This document shows, one piece after another, positions 26,703 to 35,182 of a DNA stretch of 64,000 nt. The DNA lies in NCBI GenBank assembly GCA_047602645.1, contig JASGGU010000007.1, forward strand, positions 1 through 64,000, written 5' to 3'. The translations under genes and the position numbers were made by a program. Each line of letters starts with the position of its first letter. Positions within the stretch are counted from its first letter, which is position 1. The notes below the pieces were generated by a model. It had not been told where the DNA came from, made no database searches, and was given only the letters and a program-made list of their open reading frames with translations. The stretch is from JAEYFP01 sp047602645. Lineage in GTDB: Bacteria > Bacillota > Clostridia > Lachnospirales > Lachnospiraceae.

Positions 26703-27692
26703 ATGCTGAAGCATATAATCAGAAAAAGTTTGACTGCTTTGATTACAGTTTTTATCATTATTACAATCAGTTTTCTTATGGTGCGTTTTATGCCGGGTGA
26801 TCCGCTTGAACACCTCGTCGGTCAGGAGGTGTACTATTACCTCATGGAATTTAATCCGGGGGAGCTTGACCGTATTGCGGATAAATATGCAATTTCCGGC
26901 ACGGTGGGAGAGCAATATGTTAATTACTTAAAAAGCATCTATTACATGGATTTTGGGATTGCTTATTCAAATAAGCAGCCGGTTCTGTCAAATGTGATTA
27001 GCAGCTGTAAGTGGACATTGATCCTTACTGTACCAACGCTAATTCTCGGGGGATTGGCCGGAGCGGTATTTGGCATGGCGGCGGGCTGGAAACCGGGTGG
27101 TATATTTGACAGAATCGCAACACCGGTTTTACTTTTCGTGAATACTGTTCCTTCTAATTGTATCGGTATTTTATTATTGGTAACGCTTTCATTTAAGCTT
27201 CATCTGTTTCCGGTAAACGGAATGACTTCCGGGGGGCTTGCGGGGATGGAGAAGGTGCTTGATATTGCATGGCATGCGTGCCTTCCGTTATTGATTCTTA
27301 TTCTGTTCCGTATTTCCGGTAACTTTCTGCTGATGAAAAGCACTATTTCACAGATACGGAACGAAGATTACATCCTGACTGCCTATTCCAAGGGGCTGAC
27401 AGAAAAGAAAATACGGAATCGTCATGTTTTAAGAAATGCTATGCTTCCGTATTGCACCAGCTTGTGTATGCAGCTGGGCGGTATCCTGTCCGGTTCCATG
27501 ATGCTTGAAGTCATCTTTGGATGGAAAGGAATGGGACAGTTATTCTATTATGCAGTCAGCAGTCGGGATTTTCCGACAGCCCAGCTCTGCTTTATGATCT
27601 CTGCCATAGGTGTTGTGGGGGGAAATCTCTTGGGTGATATCATCAATAGTATCATTGACCCCCGTCTAAAGGAGGATTTGCTTGAAATTTAA
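26703..27692 (+). CDS. ABC permease, DppB/NikB type
   Basis: A 329-residue permease with six predicted membrane helices. The N-terminal segment ITVFIIITISFLMVRFMPGDPLEHLVG is the classic DppB/NikB opening. The EAA loop NEDYILTAYSKGLTEKKIRNRHVLRNAMLPY lies near residues 220-250. The chosen ATG at 26703 has an AAGGATAGGG box; an in-frame upstream codon would add 19 residues of poor character. It forms the transmembrane channel with the next gene, which it overlaps by 11 bp. Confidence 0.92.
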   Translation: MLKHIIRKSLTALITVFIIITISFLMVRFMPGDPLEHLVGQEVYYYLMEFNPGELDRIADKYAISGTVGEQYVNYLKSIYYMDFGIAYSNKQPVLSNVISSCKWTLILTVPTLILGGLAGAVFGMAAGWKPGGIFDRIATPVLLFVNTVPSNCIGILLLVTLSFKLHLFPVNGMTSGGLAGMEKVLDIAWHACLPLLILILFRISGNFLLMKSTISQIRNEDYILTAYSKGLTEKKIRNRHVLRNAMLPYCTSLCMQLGGILSGSMMLEVIFGWKGMGQLFYYAVSSRDFPTAQLCFMISAIGVVGGNLLGDIINSIIDPRLKEDLLEI

Positions 27693-28506
27693 AAAAAATT
27701 CATATTTCAATCCTGCCATGATGGCCGGATGTATTATTATTACTTTTTTTGTTATAACAGCTATTCTGGCTCCGGCATTGTCCCCTTATGATCCATATGC
27801 CTTGGGTACGCCTTATATAAAACCGTGTAAAGAGCATTGGCTGGGTACAAATGATGTGGGACAGGATATTCTCAGTGAGTTGATCTATGGGACCCGGGTA
27901 TCGATGACGATCGGTATTTTTACGTCTTTGACTGTTACAGTACTTGCCACTTTTTTGGCTCTTGTTTCGGGCTATTACAGGGGAGTTGCCGATCGGGCGA
28001 TAACGGCGGCCACCAATGTCATAATGGGTCTGCCAAGTCTGGCGCTCACCGTTTTGCTCGTGGCATATCTCAATCCCGGTAAGAAAAGCATCATTATTTC
28101 CATTGCGGTAACCGCGTGGACGGGCACCGCAAGAATTCTGCGCAGCCGAGTGATACAGCTGTGTGAGATGCCGTTTATTAAAATTGAAAAAATGATGGGT
28201 CTTAACGATTTTAAGATTATGTACAAGCACATCCTGCCGAATCTGAAAGATATCATTTTTACCCGCGCAGCCCAGTCGGTTTCTTTTGCCATGATGACCG
28301 AAACAAGCCTCAGCTTTCTGGGGCTCGGTGATTACGGAGAAAAAAGCTGGGGCAGCATATTGCGCTATGCTTTTTATCAAAACGGGGTAATCAGGGGCTA
28401 TGTGTGGTGGTATCTCCCCCCGATAGTATGCACAACACTGGCTCTTTTGGGTTTCCTGCTGATCGGTTACTACGGTTTTCGGAAAGGACGGATGCAGTAT
28501 GCTTGA
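27682..28506 (+). CDS. ABC permease, DppC/NikC type
   Basis: A 274-residue second permease starting at a TTG behind an AAAGGAGGA box. Its N-terminal helix precedes the conserved PYDPYALGTPYIKPCKEHWLGTNDVGQDILS segment typical of DppC/NikC proteins. An EAA-type loop (MMGLNDFKIMYKHILPNLKD) occurs near residue 170. Overlaps on both sides (11 bp upstream, 8 bp downstream) show a tightly coupled operon. Confidence 0.92.
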   Translation: MKFKKNSYFNPAMMAGCIIITFFVITAILAPALSPYDPYALGTPYIKPCKEHWLGTNDVGQDILSELIYGTRVSMTIGIFTSLTVTVLATFLALVSGYYRGVADRAITAATNVIMGLPSLALTVLLVAYLNPGKKSIIISIAVTAWTGTARILRSRVIQLCEMPFIKIEKMMGLNDFKIMYKHILPNLKDIIFTRAAQSVSFAMMTETSLSFLGLGDYGEKSWGSILRYAFYQNGVIRGYVWWYLPPIVCTTLALLGFLLIGYYGFRKGRMQYA

Positions 28507-29428
28507 AATAAATAAATTATCTGTCAGGTTTTCGGCACAAAATACGGTACAGGCAGTGGATGACGTTACGCTATCGCTGCAGGACGGAGATAAAACCGTC
28601 ATAATCGGGGAGACGGGAAGCGGAAAAAGTGTGCTTCTGCTGGCAATGTTGAATCTGCTCCCGAAAAATGCCATTGTATCGGGTCAGGTGCTTTTGGACA
28701 AAGAGGATATTCTGACGGCAAGTAAAAAACGTCTGCGCCAGATCCGCGGGGGACTCATTTCTTATGTGCCGCAGGGGGGAGGTAACAGTATGAATCCCCT
28801 GCTTACTGCCGGATTTCAGGCAGGAGAGCCGCTGATTGAGCACTGTGGATATTCCAAGAGGACTGCGGTTAAGGAAAGTATTCGCCTGTTTGATCAGCTT
28901 AATCTTGGAAATGCACGAGTGCTCGCCCGTTCCTACCCGCATACCTTCAGCGGCGGTATGCGGCAGCGTGTCATGGTGGCAATGGGAATGTTGTCGGGTG
29001 CTAAAATTCTTCTTGCGGATGAGCCGACAAAGGGACTGGATGAAAAACATATCCGTTTGGTGGCCGACATGTTTGTTCATTTTGAGCGGGAGGCGCTCCT
29101 ATGCGTCACACACGATCTTTCCTTTGCACAGAAAATCAGCCGTCGCATCTGTGTGATGTATGCATCTTTGCAGGTTGAGATGGGAAGTACAGAGGAGATC
29201 ATGACTTGTCCGCTTCATCCTTATACGCAGGATATGCTTCGGGCTATGCCGGAAAAGGGAATGAATAGCTGCAGCATCGGATTTGCACCGCCGAATACCG
29301 GTTATGGGGCGGAAAACGGCTGCCGTTATCTGCCGCGCTGTGCCTGCGGTTTTGAGAGGTGCAGGAAAATGCCCCCCATGATTCACATGGGGAGCCGTAG
29401 TGTGAGGTGTTGGAAATATGCTGATTGA
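28499..29428 (+). CDS. ABC ATPase, DppD/NikD type
   Basis: A 309-residue ATPase. Walker A is GETGSGKSV near residue 37, the signature is FSGGMRQRVMVAMGM near 148, Walker B is ILLADEPTKGLD near 168 and the H-loop VTHDLSF near 200. The C-terminal extension with PLHPYTQDML and a Cys-rich segment (CRYLPRCACGFERC, about residues 280-300) is the oligopeptide/dipeptide transporter C-terminal region, which in DppD/OppD relatives binds an iron-sulfur cluster. Energises the importer under riboswitch control. Confidence 0.93.
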   Translation: MLEINKLSVRFSAQNTVQAVDDVTLSLQDGDKTVIIGETGSGKSVLLLAMLNLLPKNAIVSGQVLLDKEDILTASKKRLRQIRGGLISYVPQGGGNSMNPLLTAGFQAGEPLIEHCGYSKRTAVKESIRLFDQLNLGNARVLARSYPHTFSGGMRQRVMVAMGMLSGAKILLADEPTKGLDEKHIRLVADMFVHFEREALLCVTHDLSFAQKISRRICVMYASLQVEMGSTEEIMTCPLHPYTQDMLRAMPEKGMNSCSIGFAPPNTGYGAENGCRYLPRCACGFERCRKMPPMIHMGSRSVRCWKYAD

Positions 29429-30116
29429 GACGAAACATCTAACTAAAATCTACAAGTCTTCAAAGCACGGCAAGTATGTTTATGCGGTAAAGGACGCTTC
29501 TCTGTCACTTTGCGAGGGGGAAACTGTCGGTCTGTTTGGCGAGAGCGGAAGCGGAAAGACCACCATGGGTCTGATGCTGTCGGGTCTATCCCGGCCGTCT
29601 TTTGGCGACATTCTTTATAACGGTCAGCCGATAGCGATTCCCTATAAAGGAGCCGTGCGTCAAAAGATACAGGTATTGTTCCAGCACCCGGAAACCTCTT
29701 TTAATCCGGCCCTGCCGCTGCAGAGCAGTATGAATGAACCCTATCAGATTCTCGGTATGGATTCCTCAAAAGACAGGCTGCTGACTCATCTTGAACAATT
29801 TGGTCTGGGAGAGGAGCATTTGAGGCGGTATCCTTTTGAGCTGAGCGGCGGAGAACTCCAAAGAGCCGCCCTTGCCCGCATACTCATTCTTAACCCACGG
29901 GTCATCATATTGGATGAGCCTACCTCTATGCTTGATGTGATAACGCAGGCGCAGATTATGGAATTGCTGTACCGCTTTCAGATCACACACGGCACGTCGT
30001 ATCTGCTCATCTCACATAACCGGGCCATCTGTGAAAAAACATGTTCTCGTATATACAATGTCAATAACGGGATATTTGAGGAAGAGAAGCTGATTGAGAA
30101 AACGGCAATATTATAA
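29418..30116 (+). CDS. ABC ATPase, DppF/NikE type
   Basis: A 232-residue second ATPase. Walker A is GESGSGKTT near residue 43, the signature is LSGGELQRAALARI near 135, Walker B is VIILDEPTSMLD near 157 and the H-loop is LISHNRAIC near 195. It is shorter than OppF/DppF proteins and lacks their C-terminal Cys-containing extension, like NikE-type subunits. It overlaps the preceding ATPase gene by 11 bp and ends the five-gene importer operon. Confidence 0.92.
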   Translation: MLIETKHLTKIYKSSKHGKYVYAVKDASLSLCEGETVGLFGESGSGKTTMGLMLSGLSRPSFGDILYNGQPIAIPYKGAVRQKIQVLFQHPETSFNPALPLQSSMNEPYQILGMDSSKDRLLTHLEQFGLGEEHLRRYPFELSGGELQRAALARILILNPRVIILDEPTSMLDVITQAQIMELLYRFQITHGTSYLLISHNRAICEKTCSRIYNVNNGIFEEEKLIEKTAIL

Positions 30117-30480
30117 TTTCAGAAATGAGCCGGCGTATGAGCCGATATACTCTCTTACGGACAGTATTGTAGCCCGGTGGGGGAACCAACGGGCTACGAT
30201 GAGGGGAGTATAAATAATTAATAAGGGGTCGTAAATGAGAATCCTTTGAAGGGTAGATCCTCGTTTACAGTAGTAATTATAATATAATTTGGTAAAAAAT
30301 ACAATAGGTTTTGAAAACTAGTAGTTATAAATATTTTGACAACAATATTTTGTGCTTTTTGAATAATTATTGGAGATAAAAAAGGAAAAATTATGTTTTT
30401 TGAATAGAATATACAGATTACTGACATACTATTAGCAGGTTACAATAAGTAACTATTAAAGATTTCAGGAGGAATTTGAA
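30117..30480 (+). other. Non-coding stretch with two strong hairpins
   Basis: GTAGCCCG (30169-30176) / CGGGCTAC (30190-30197) forms the first hairpin. GTAAATGAG-A-ATC (from 30231) with GAT-C-CTCGTTTAC (to 30268) forms a 13-bp stem with one mismatch. The rest is AT-rich and ends in a promoter-like region before the 54-residue gene. The first hairpin may end the importer transcript, although it lacks a T-run. The second has no obvious role. Confidence 0.4.
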
Positions 30481-30645
30481 ATGGCAAAGAATGATAACAG
30501 TACGAACTACTCTAACAGCAATCAGGAAAGCAAGAAAGACAAGAGTCAGAACCAGGGCAGGACCGGCGGCAGCAGCGGCAGCGGAAGTTCAGGGAGCAAT
30601 TATTCCAACAACAAAAATGACAACAAGAGCAACGATTCGTACTAA
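30481..30645 (+). CDS. 54-residue hydrophilic Asn/Ser/Gly-rich protein
   Basis: Small reading frame with a strong CAGGAGGAA ribosome-binding site 7 bp before the ATG and a terminator downstream (30701-30728), so it looks like a genuine monocistronic gene. The product has no hydrophobic segment. It is dominated by Asn, Ser, Lys, Asp and Gln, has a central Gly/Ser run (about residues 27-40), and ends in Asp-Ser-Tyr. It should be disordered. I do not recognise a family; the composition recalls small stress-associated or spore-associated proteins but there is no motif to support that. Confidence 0.6.
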   Translation: MAKNDNSTNYSNSNQESKKDKSQNQGRTGGSSGSGSSGSNYSNNKNDNKSNDSY

Positions 30646-30699
30646 AGCCCAGTAGCCGTGCAGTGGTGAACAGCCGCAGAATACGTCTGGAAAAAGGAT

Positions 30700-30728
30700 G
30701 GCAGCCTGACAACATCGGGCTGCTGTTT
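30700..30728 (+). terminator. Terminator after the 54-residue gene
   Basis: GGCAGCC (30700-30706) pairs with GGGCTGC (30717-30723, one G-G offset), then TGTTTTC. A short intrinsic terminator. Confidence 0.65.
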
Positions 30729-30765
30729 TCATATACTAAGAATATATGTCTGTATGGAGAAACTT

Positions 30766-31098
30766 ATGAGCGTAGAAACGATTTGGGCAAGAGAATTTGA
30801 ATGCTATATCGGAAGGGCCGGCGTGGAGATCTGGGATGTCAGGTCTCCGGAGGAATATGCGAAAAAGCATATCAGAGGAGCAAAAAATATGTCTTATCAG
30901 AGCTATGAGGACTGTGAGATGCAGGCGGAAAACTGTATGGACAAGGAGAAAACCTATATTCTCTATTGTGACCGCGGAGGTTTAAGTATGGCATTTGCAA
31001 GAGAGCTGGATAAGAAGGGTTATCAGGTAAAATCGGTAATCGGCGGAATCATGGCCTACCGCGGAAATGATTTGGAGTGTTTCGAAAGTAATGATTGA
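30766..31098 (+). CDS. Rhodanese-like domain protein
   Basis: A 110-residue single-domain rhodanese (sulfurtransferase fold). The opening WDVRSPEEYAKKHIRGAKNM is the rhodanese CH2A-like segment. The active-site loop begins with Cys in YILYCDRGGLSMAFARELDKKGY near residues 67-90, followed by the closing motif VIGGIMAYRG. The start at 30766 is chosen because a GGAG box lies 6 bp upstream, whereas the ATG at 30754 sits inside that box. It would carry persulfide sulfur in the cytoplasm; the partner is unknown. Confidence 0.88.
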   Translation: MSVETIWAREFECYIGRAGVEIWDVRSPEEYAKKHIRGAKNMSYQSYEDCEMQAENCMDKEKTYILYCDRGGLSMAFARELDKKGYQVKSVIGGIMAYRGNDLECFESND

Positions 31099-31144
31099 CA
31101 GTATTCGCCTGCTACTTTAATATAATTAAGAAAGCAGGTATTTT

Positions 31145-32305
31145 ATGAATAAATTTGAGTTGATCGCTCCGTGTCATTTCGGGATGGAAGCGGTATTAAA
31201 AAAAGAAATTATCGATCTGGGATATGAAATTTCAGCGGTTGAGGATGGCAGAGTACTCTTTTTAGGAGACGAGGAAGCGGTTTGCCGGGCCAATGTATTC
31301 CTGCGCACCGCCGAAAGGATTTTAATTAAAGCCGCTTGCTTTACCGCGACGACGTATGATGAGTTATTCGAGGGCACAAAGGCGGTGGCATGGGAGCAGT
31401 ATATTCCGCAGGACGGGAAGTTTTGGGTCGCCAAGGCGGGGAGTGTCAAGAGCAGGCTGTTCAGCCCCTCGGATATCCAGTCCATTATTAAAAAAGCGAT
31501 GGTAGAGCGTTTGAAGCAGACCTACCGTGTTTCATGGTTTGAGGAGGATGGTGCGAGCTATCCTTTTCGCGTTTTCCTTATGAAGGATGTGGTTACGATC
31601 GGTCTTGACACGACAGGTGAATCCTTGCATAAGCGCGGCTACCGCAAGCTTGTCAGCAAGGCGCCGGTTGCAGAAAATCTGGCAGCGGCGATGCTGCTCC
31701 TGACGCCATGGAATAAGGAGCGTGCGCTGGTGGATCCGTTTTGCGGAAGCGGGACAATTCCGATCGAGGCGGCAATGATAGCGGCGAATATTGCACCCGG
31801 TATGGAGCGCAGCTTTCTGTCGGAGGATTGGACAAGTCTTGTCGGACGGAAAAATTGGTACCGGACAGCTGATGAAGCCAACGACGCAGTAGATTTGTCC
31901 GTGAGGCCGGATATTCAGGGCTTTGATATTGACGGCGATATTATTAGGGCGGCGAAGGAAAATGCAGAGCTTGCCGGAGTCGGCGAACTGATTCATTTTC
32001 AGAAGCGTCCTGTCGCAGAATTGAATCACCCCAAAAAATATGGGTTTTTAGTAACAAACCCGCCTTATGGGGAGCGCGTTGGGGAAAAGGAGCAGCTTCC
32101 GCAGCTTTATAAAGAACTGGCGGATGCCTATGGAAGGCTGGATGCCTGGTCTGCTTATATTATTACGGGCTATGCGGATGTGGAAAAATATATGGGAAGA
32201 AAGGCGGATAAGAACAGAAAAATCTATAATGGTATGATGAAGACCTATTATTATCAATTTCTGGGTCCGAAGCCTCCGAAGAAGCATCGCGTCACACCGG
32301 AATAA
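31145..32305 (+). CDS. THUMP-domain RNA guanine-N2 methyltransferase (RlmL/YpsC-like)
   Basis: A 386-residue class I SAM-dependent RNA methyltransferase. The ferredoxin-like plus THUMP region covers about 1-160 and ends with ILIGL-type motif TIGLDTTGESLHKRGYR. The Rossmann methyltransferase domain has motif I VDPFCGSGTIPIEAA near 197 and the catalytic motif TNPPYGERVGE near 305, characteristic of N2-guanine methyltransferases acting on 23S rRNA. An RNA substrate is certain from the family; the exact base is inferred. It is single-copy style and lies close to the amidase and rdgB genes. Confidence 0.9.
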   Translation: MNKFELIAPCHFGMEAVLKKEIIDLGYEISAVEDGRVLFLGDEEAVCRANVFLRTAERILIKAACFTATTYDELFEGTKAVAWEQYIPQDGKFWVAKAGSVKSRLFSPSDIQSIIKKAMVERLKQTYRVSWFEEDGASYPFRVFLMKDVVTIGLDTTGESLHKRGYRKLVSKAPVAENLAAAMLLLTPWNKERALVDPFCGSGTIPIEAAMIAANIAPGMERSFLSEDWTSLVGRKNWYRTADEANDAVDLSVRPDIQGFDIDGDIIRAAKENAELAGVGELIHFQKRPVAELNHPKKYGFLVTNPPYGERVGEKEQLPQLYKELADAYGRLDAWSAYIITGYADVEKYMGRKADKNRKIYNGMMKTYYYQFLGPKPPKKHRVTPE

Positions 32306-32349
32306 AGCGGGATGCACACTATATCATAAAAGAAATGCAGGAATGAGAA

Positions 32350-33333
32350 GTGAAGAAGTATTTAGCAAAATGGTTTATGGTCATCATTGTGGTTGCCATT
32401 ATGATCGGTGCCGGTTTTTTGACAAAGAATCTGCCTGAGGGAGCGAGGGCAGCTTCTGCTCTTGCGGAAGAACCGTCGTCTAAAGAAGCGGAGCACACAT
32501 TTCAGTTTTTGATTTCAATTCCGAATCAATATGAAGGGAATACCCGGATCGAAGAAAACTTAATAGAAAAAACAGTGCGGATCGTGCTGCCCGGTATCTC
32601 GGAATTTTCTTTTTCTACAATTGTTTTAGAAAAAAATGATTCAAGAGTAGTTAAAACCGAGCGGAGCTATGAAAATGGCAACGGTATGCTCCTGATCTAT
32701 CTGGATGACTGGTATGTCTGCGAAGGCGCCTATGAAGGCGGAAAACTGTCGCTGCAATTTACTCCGGTGCACGAAAAGTATGACCGGATTCTCGTAATTG
32801 ATCCGGGGCATGGCGGAGAATCAGATACCGGAACGATTGCATACGGTTATGAGGAAAAGGATTTGACACTGGCACTTGCGAAGGAAGTCAAGACGCTGCT
32901 TACAAGAGAGCTTAAGGACTGCTATGTATGTCTGACTCGGCTTGAGGATACGGCCCTGAGCGAGCGGGAGAGGGAGAACTTTGCACAGGAGCTGGATGCG
33001 GATTTTTATCTTTCCATTCACATGGGTGCCGATCCGTCCTCCAGGGCGACAACAGGTGTTTCTACTTATTATAATAGTGCGGATAATCGTCTTGGGAAAT
33101 CCTATGCGAAAACTCTGCGGGACTGTATTGCCGATGCTATCGAAGGGCAGGATACCGGTGTGATAAAAGAAGATAAGCAGGTCTTTACAAACAAATTTCA
33201 AATTCCGGCTCTGATCGTGGAGGCAGGATATCTTACAAATAAGCAGGAAGCCCGGATGCTTGGGACAAGCGAATACAGGAAAACGCTTGCCTTGGGAATT
33301 GCTGCAGGGATTGAAAAAATAATAAATCAATAA
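32350..33333 (+). CDS. N-acetylmuramoyl-L-alanine amidase (Amidase_3)
   Basis: A 327-residue cell-wall hydrolase starting at GTG behind an AGGAATGAG box. It has an N-terminal membrane anchor or signal (about residues 8-25) and an AMIN-like beta domain (about 40-140). The zinc amidase domain includes VIDPGHGGESDTG (Zn His), EEKDLTLALA (Zn Glu), FYLSIHMGAD (second Zn His) and LIVEAGYLTN (catalytic Glu). It would cleave the MurNAc-L-Ala bond outside the membrane. Lack of a clear cleavage site suggests it stays anchored. Confidence 0.9.
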   Translation: MKKYLAKWFMVIIVVAIMIGAGFLTKNLPEGARAASALAEEPSSKEAEHTFQFLISIPNQYEGNTRIEENLIEKTVRIVLPGISEFSFSTIVLEKNDSRVVKTERSYENGNGMLLIYLDDWYVCEGAYEGGKLSLQFTPVHEKYDRILVIDPGHGGESDTGTIAYGYEEKDLTLALAKEVKTLLTRELKDCYVCLTRLEDTALSERERENFAQELDADFYLSIHMGADPSSRATTGVSTYYNSADNRLGKSYAKTLRDCIADAIEGQDTGVIKEDKQVFTNKFQIPALIVEAGYLTNKQEARMLGTSEYRKTLALGIAAGIEKIINQ

Positions 33334-33353
33334 ACAGATAAGGATAAAGTAAT

Positions 33354-33959
33354 ATGGAAAAAGCAATCGTGTTTGCGACCGGAAACGAAGGGAAAATGCG
33401 TGAAATCCGTATGGTGCTGGCAGATTTGGGTGTGACTGTGCTTTCCATGAAGGAAGCGGGTGTCCAGATGGATATTGCGGAAGATGGGGCAACCTATGAG
33501 GAAAATGCGGTAATTAAAGCAAAAGCACTGATGGAAGTGACGGGAAAGCTGACACTTGCAGATGATTCCGGACTTGAAGTCGACTATTTAAACAAGGAGC
33601 CGGGCGTCTATTCGGCCCGGTATTTAGGGGAGGAAACGCCCTACAGCATAAAAAACAAAGTGCTGATTGAGCGTCTTGCCGGGGTCCCGGATGAAAAACG
33701 GACGGCCCGGTTTATCAGTGCCATTGCGGCCGTTTATCCGGACGGAACGATCGAGACGGTTCGCGCTTCGATTGAGGGAAGGATTGGCTATGAGGAAAAA
33801 GGAAGCAACGGCTTCGGTTATGACCCGATTTTCTATATTCCCGAATACGGTCGTACGTCAGGGGAGTTGTCCCTGGAAGAAAAAAATAAGATCAGTCATC
33901 GGGGCAAGGCGCTGCGCCTGATGAAAGAAAAGCTGATACAGAGCAAATTATTTGAATAG
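33354..33959 (+). CDS. rdgB: XTP/dITP diphosphatase (RdgB/HAM1 family)
   Basis: A 201-residue non-canonical purine NTP pyrophosphatase that hydrolyses dITP, XTP and related nucleotides to monophosphates. Family motifs are FATGNEGKMREI at the N-terminus, TLADDSGLEVD near residue 67, GSNGFGYDPIFYIPEYG near 150 and SHRGKAL near 185. The length is standard. It lies 20 bp after the amidase and 15 bp before a phosphodiesterase, the usual Firmicutes pairing of rdgB with a YfcE-type gene. Confidence 0.95.
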   Translation: MEKAIVFATGNEGKMREIRMVLADLGVTVLSMKEAGVQMDIAEDGATYEENAVIKAKALMEVTGKLTLADDSGLEVDYLNKEPGVYSARYLGEETPYSIKNKVLIERLAGVPDEKRTARFISAIAAVYPDGTIETVRASIEGRIGYEEKGSNGFGYDPIFYIPEYGRTSGELSLEEKNKISHRGKALRLMKEKLIQSKLFE

Positions 33960-33974
33960 GCGGATGAACGGAAG

Positions 33975-34457
33975 ATGAAAATATTAATAGTGAGCGATAC
34001 ACACCGGCAGAACGGAAATTTACTGAGCGTGATCGATAAAGTAAAGCCGATTGATATGATGATTCACTGTGGTGATATCGAGGGAAGCGATGAGGAGCTT
34101 ATTAAAAATGCGGCATGCCCGGTGCACATCGTTGCCGGAAACAACGACTATTTTTCAGACTATGATGAGGAACAGGAATTTCAGATCGGCTGTTACAAGG
34201 TGCTTTTGCTTCACGGCCATCGTCACCGTATTTATGCTAATATCGATTCTCTATTTTTTCTGGCGCAGGAAAGAGGAGTTGATATTGTGATGTTCGGCCA
34301 TCTGCATGTGCCGATCTTAGAGCATCGTGACGGGATTACCGCTTTGAATCCGGGCAGTCTGACCTACCCCCGCCAGGCCAACAGAAAGCCCTCCTATATG
34401 ATCATGGAACTTGATAAAAAGGGGGAAGTACATTATACATTAAACTATCTGGGATAA
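33975..34457 (+). CDS. YfcE-type metallophosphoesterase
   Basis: A 160-residue calcineurin-like phosphodiesterase. The metal-binding motifs appear in order: VSDTHRQNGN, IHCGDIEGSD, VAGNNDYF, LLHGHRHR and FGHLHVP, which matches the MJ0936/YfcE family closely. It probably hydrolyses phosphodiesters, with Mn or similar as cofactor; the in vivo substrate is unknown. It follows rdgB in the same transcript. Confidence 0.93.
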   Translation: MKILIVSDTHRQNGNLLSVIDKVKPIDMMIHCGDIEGSDEELIKNAACPVHIVAGNNDYFSDYDEEQEFQIGCYKVLLLHGHRHRIYANIDSLFFLAQERGVDIVMFGHLHVPILEHRDGITALNPGSLTYPRQANRKPSYMIMELDKKGEVHYTLNYLG

Positions 34458-34476
34458 AAATAAGAAAAATAGGTAG

Positions 34477-34505
34477 TTGACAATCCTTTTTCACTATTAT
34501 ATAAT
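34477..34505 (+). promoter_or_regulatory. Consensus promoter of the tRNA cluster
   Basis: TTGACA (34477-34482), exactly 17 bp, TATAAT (34500-34505): a perfect vegetative promoter about 52 bp before tRNA-Pro, as expected for a stable RNA operon. Confidence 0.9.
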
Positions 34506-34557
34506 ATGACTTGCGTCACAATTTGCACATGGTTTTTGTGCATAACGGCAGGACCAC

Positions 34558-34632
34558 CGGGGTGTGGCTCAGCTTGGCTAGAGCGCCTGGTTTGGGACCA
34601 GGAGGTCGCAGGTTCGAATCCTGTCACCCCGA
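34558..34632 (+). tRNA. tRNA-Pro (UGG)
   Basis: The acceptor stem CGGGGTG/CACCCCG, anticodon loop TTTGGGA and T-loop GGTTCGAATCC are all present. CCA is not encoded. First of five tRNAs behind one promoter. Confidence 0.96.
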
Positions 34633-34672
34633 TGCTTTGTATATGCGCAGAATGTTTTTCGTAATAATTTCT

Positions 34673-34746
<74 letters not shown>

Positions 34747-34828
34747 TTTGCAGGTTGGATGAATTAATTGTTTATTCATATATCTGTTTGCCGCTTACGG
34801 TAAAATGAGAGGATTCCCTCTACGTTAT

Positions 34829-34903
34829 GGTGGGTATAGCGCAGTTGGTTAGCGCGCCAGATTGTGGCTCTGGAGGCCGAGGGTTCGAATCCCTCTATCC
34901 ACC
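34829..34903 (+). tRNA. tRNA-His (GUG)
   Basis: The acceptor GTGGGTA/TATCCAC is preceded by the G(-1) typical of tRNA-His, opposite discriminator C at 34903. The anticodon loop TTGTGGC gives GUG. Confidence 0.95.
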
Positions 34904-34909
34904 CTTTTT

Positions 34910-34981
34910 AGGGCTATCGCCAAGCGGTAAGGCACAGGATTTTGATTCCTGCATTCGCTGGTTCAAATCCAGCTAGCCCTG
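34910..34981 (+). tRNA. tRNA-Gln (UUG)
   Basis: The acceptor AGGGCTA/TAGCCCT, D-arm CGCCAAGCGGTAAGGC, anticodon loop TTTTGAT and T-loop GGTTCAAATCC are present. It begins only 6 bp after tRNA-His. Confidence 0.95.
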
Positions 34982-35016
34982 CTGGCAGAATTTATTGTTT
35001 CTGTCAAATAAAATAT

Positions 35017-35089
35017 GGGACACTAGCTCAGTCGGTAGAGCACTTGACTTTTAATCAAGGTGTCGGGGGTTCGAATCCCCCGTGTCTCA
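35017..35089 (+). tRNA. tRNA-Lys (UUU)
   Basis: The acceptor GGGACAC/GTGTCTC (one G-T pair), anticodon loop CTTTTAA and T-loop GGTTCGAATCC are present. Last tRNA of the cluster. Confidence 0.95.
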
Positions 35090-35096
35090 CGAAACG

Positions 35097-35147
35097 GAAA
35101 TGCCGGAAAACGCAGATTATATGCGGGTTCCGGCATTTCTTCATTTT
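35097..35147 (+). terminator. Terminator of the tRNA cluster
   Basis: GAAATGCCGGAA (35097-35108) pairs with TTCCGGCATTTC (35128-35139), with further CGCA/TGCG pairing inside, followed by TTCATTTT. Confidence 0.88.
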
Positions 35148-35182
35148 ATAGGAAAGAAGTTATTTACGTAACAGGCTTTCCT

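Noticed and set aside
27700..28674. Minus-strand open frame of 324 codons opposite the DppC-type permease
   Set aside because: Antisense to a clear permease gene, no start signals, composition unlike a real protein.
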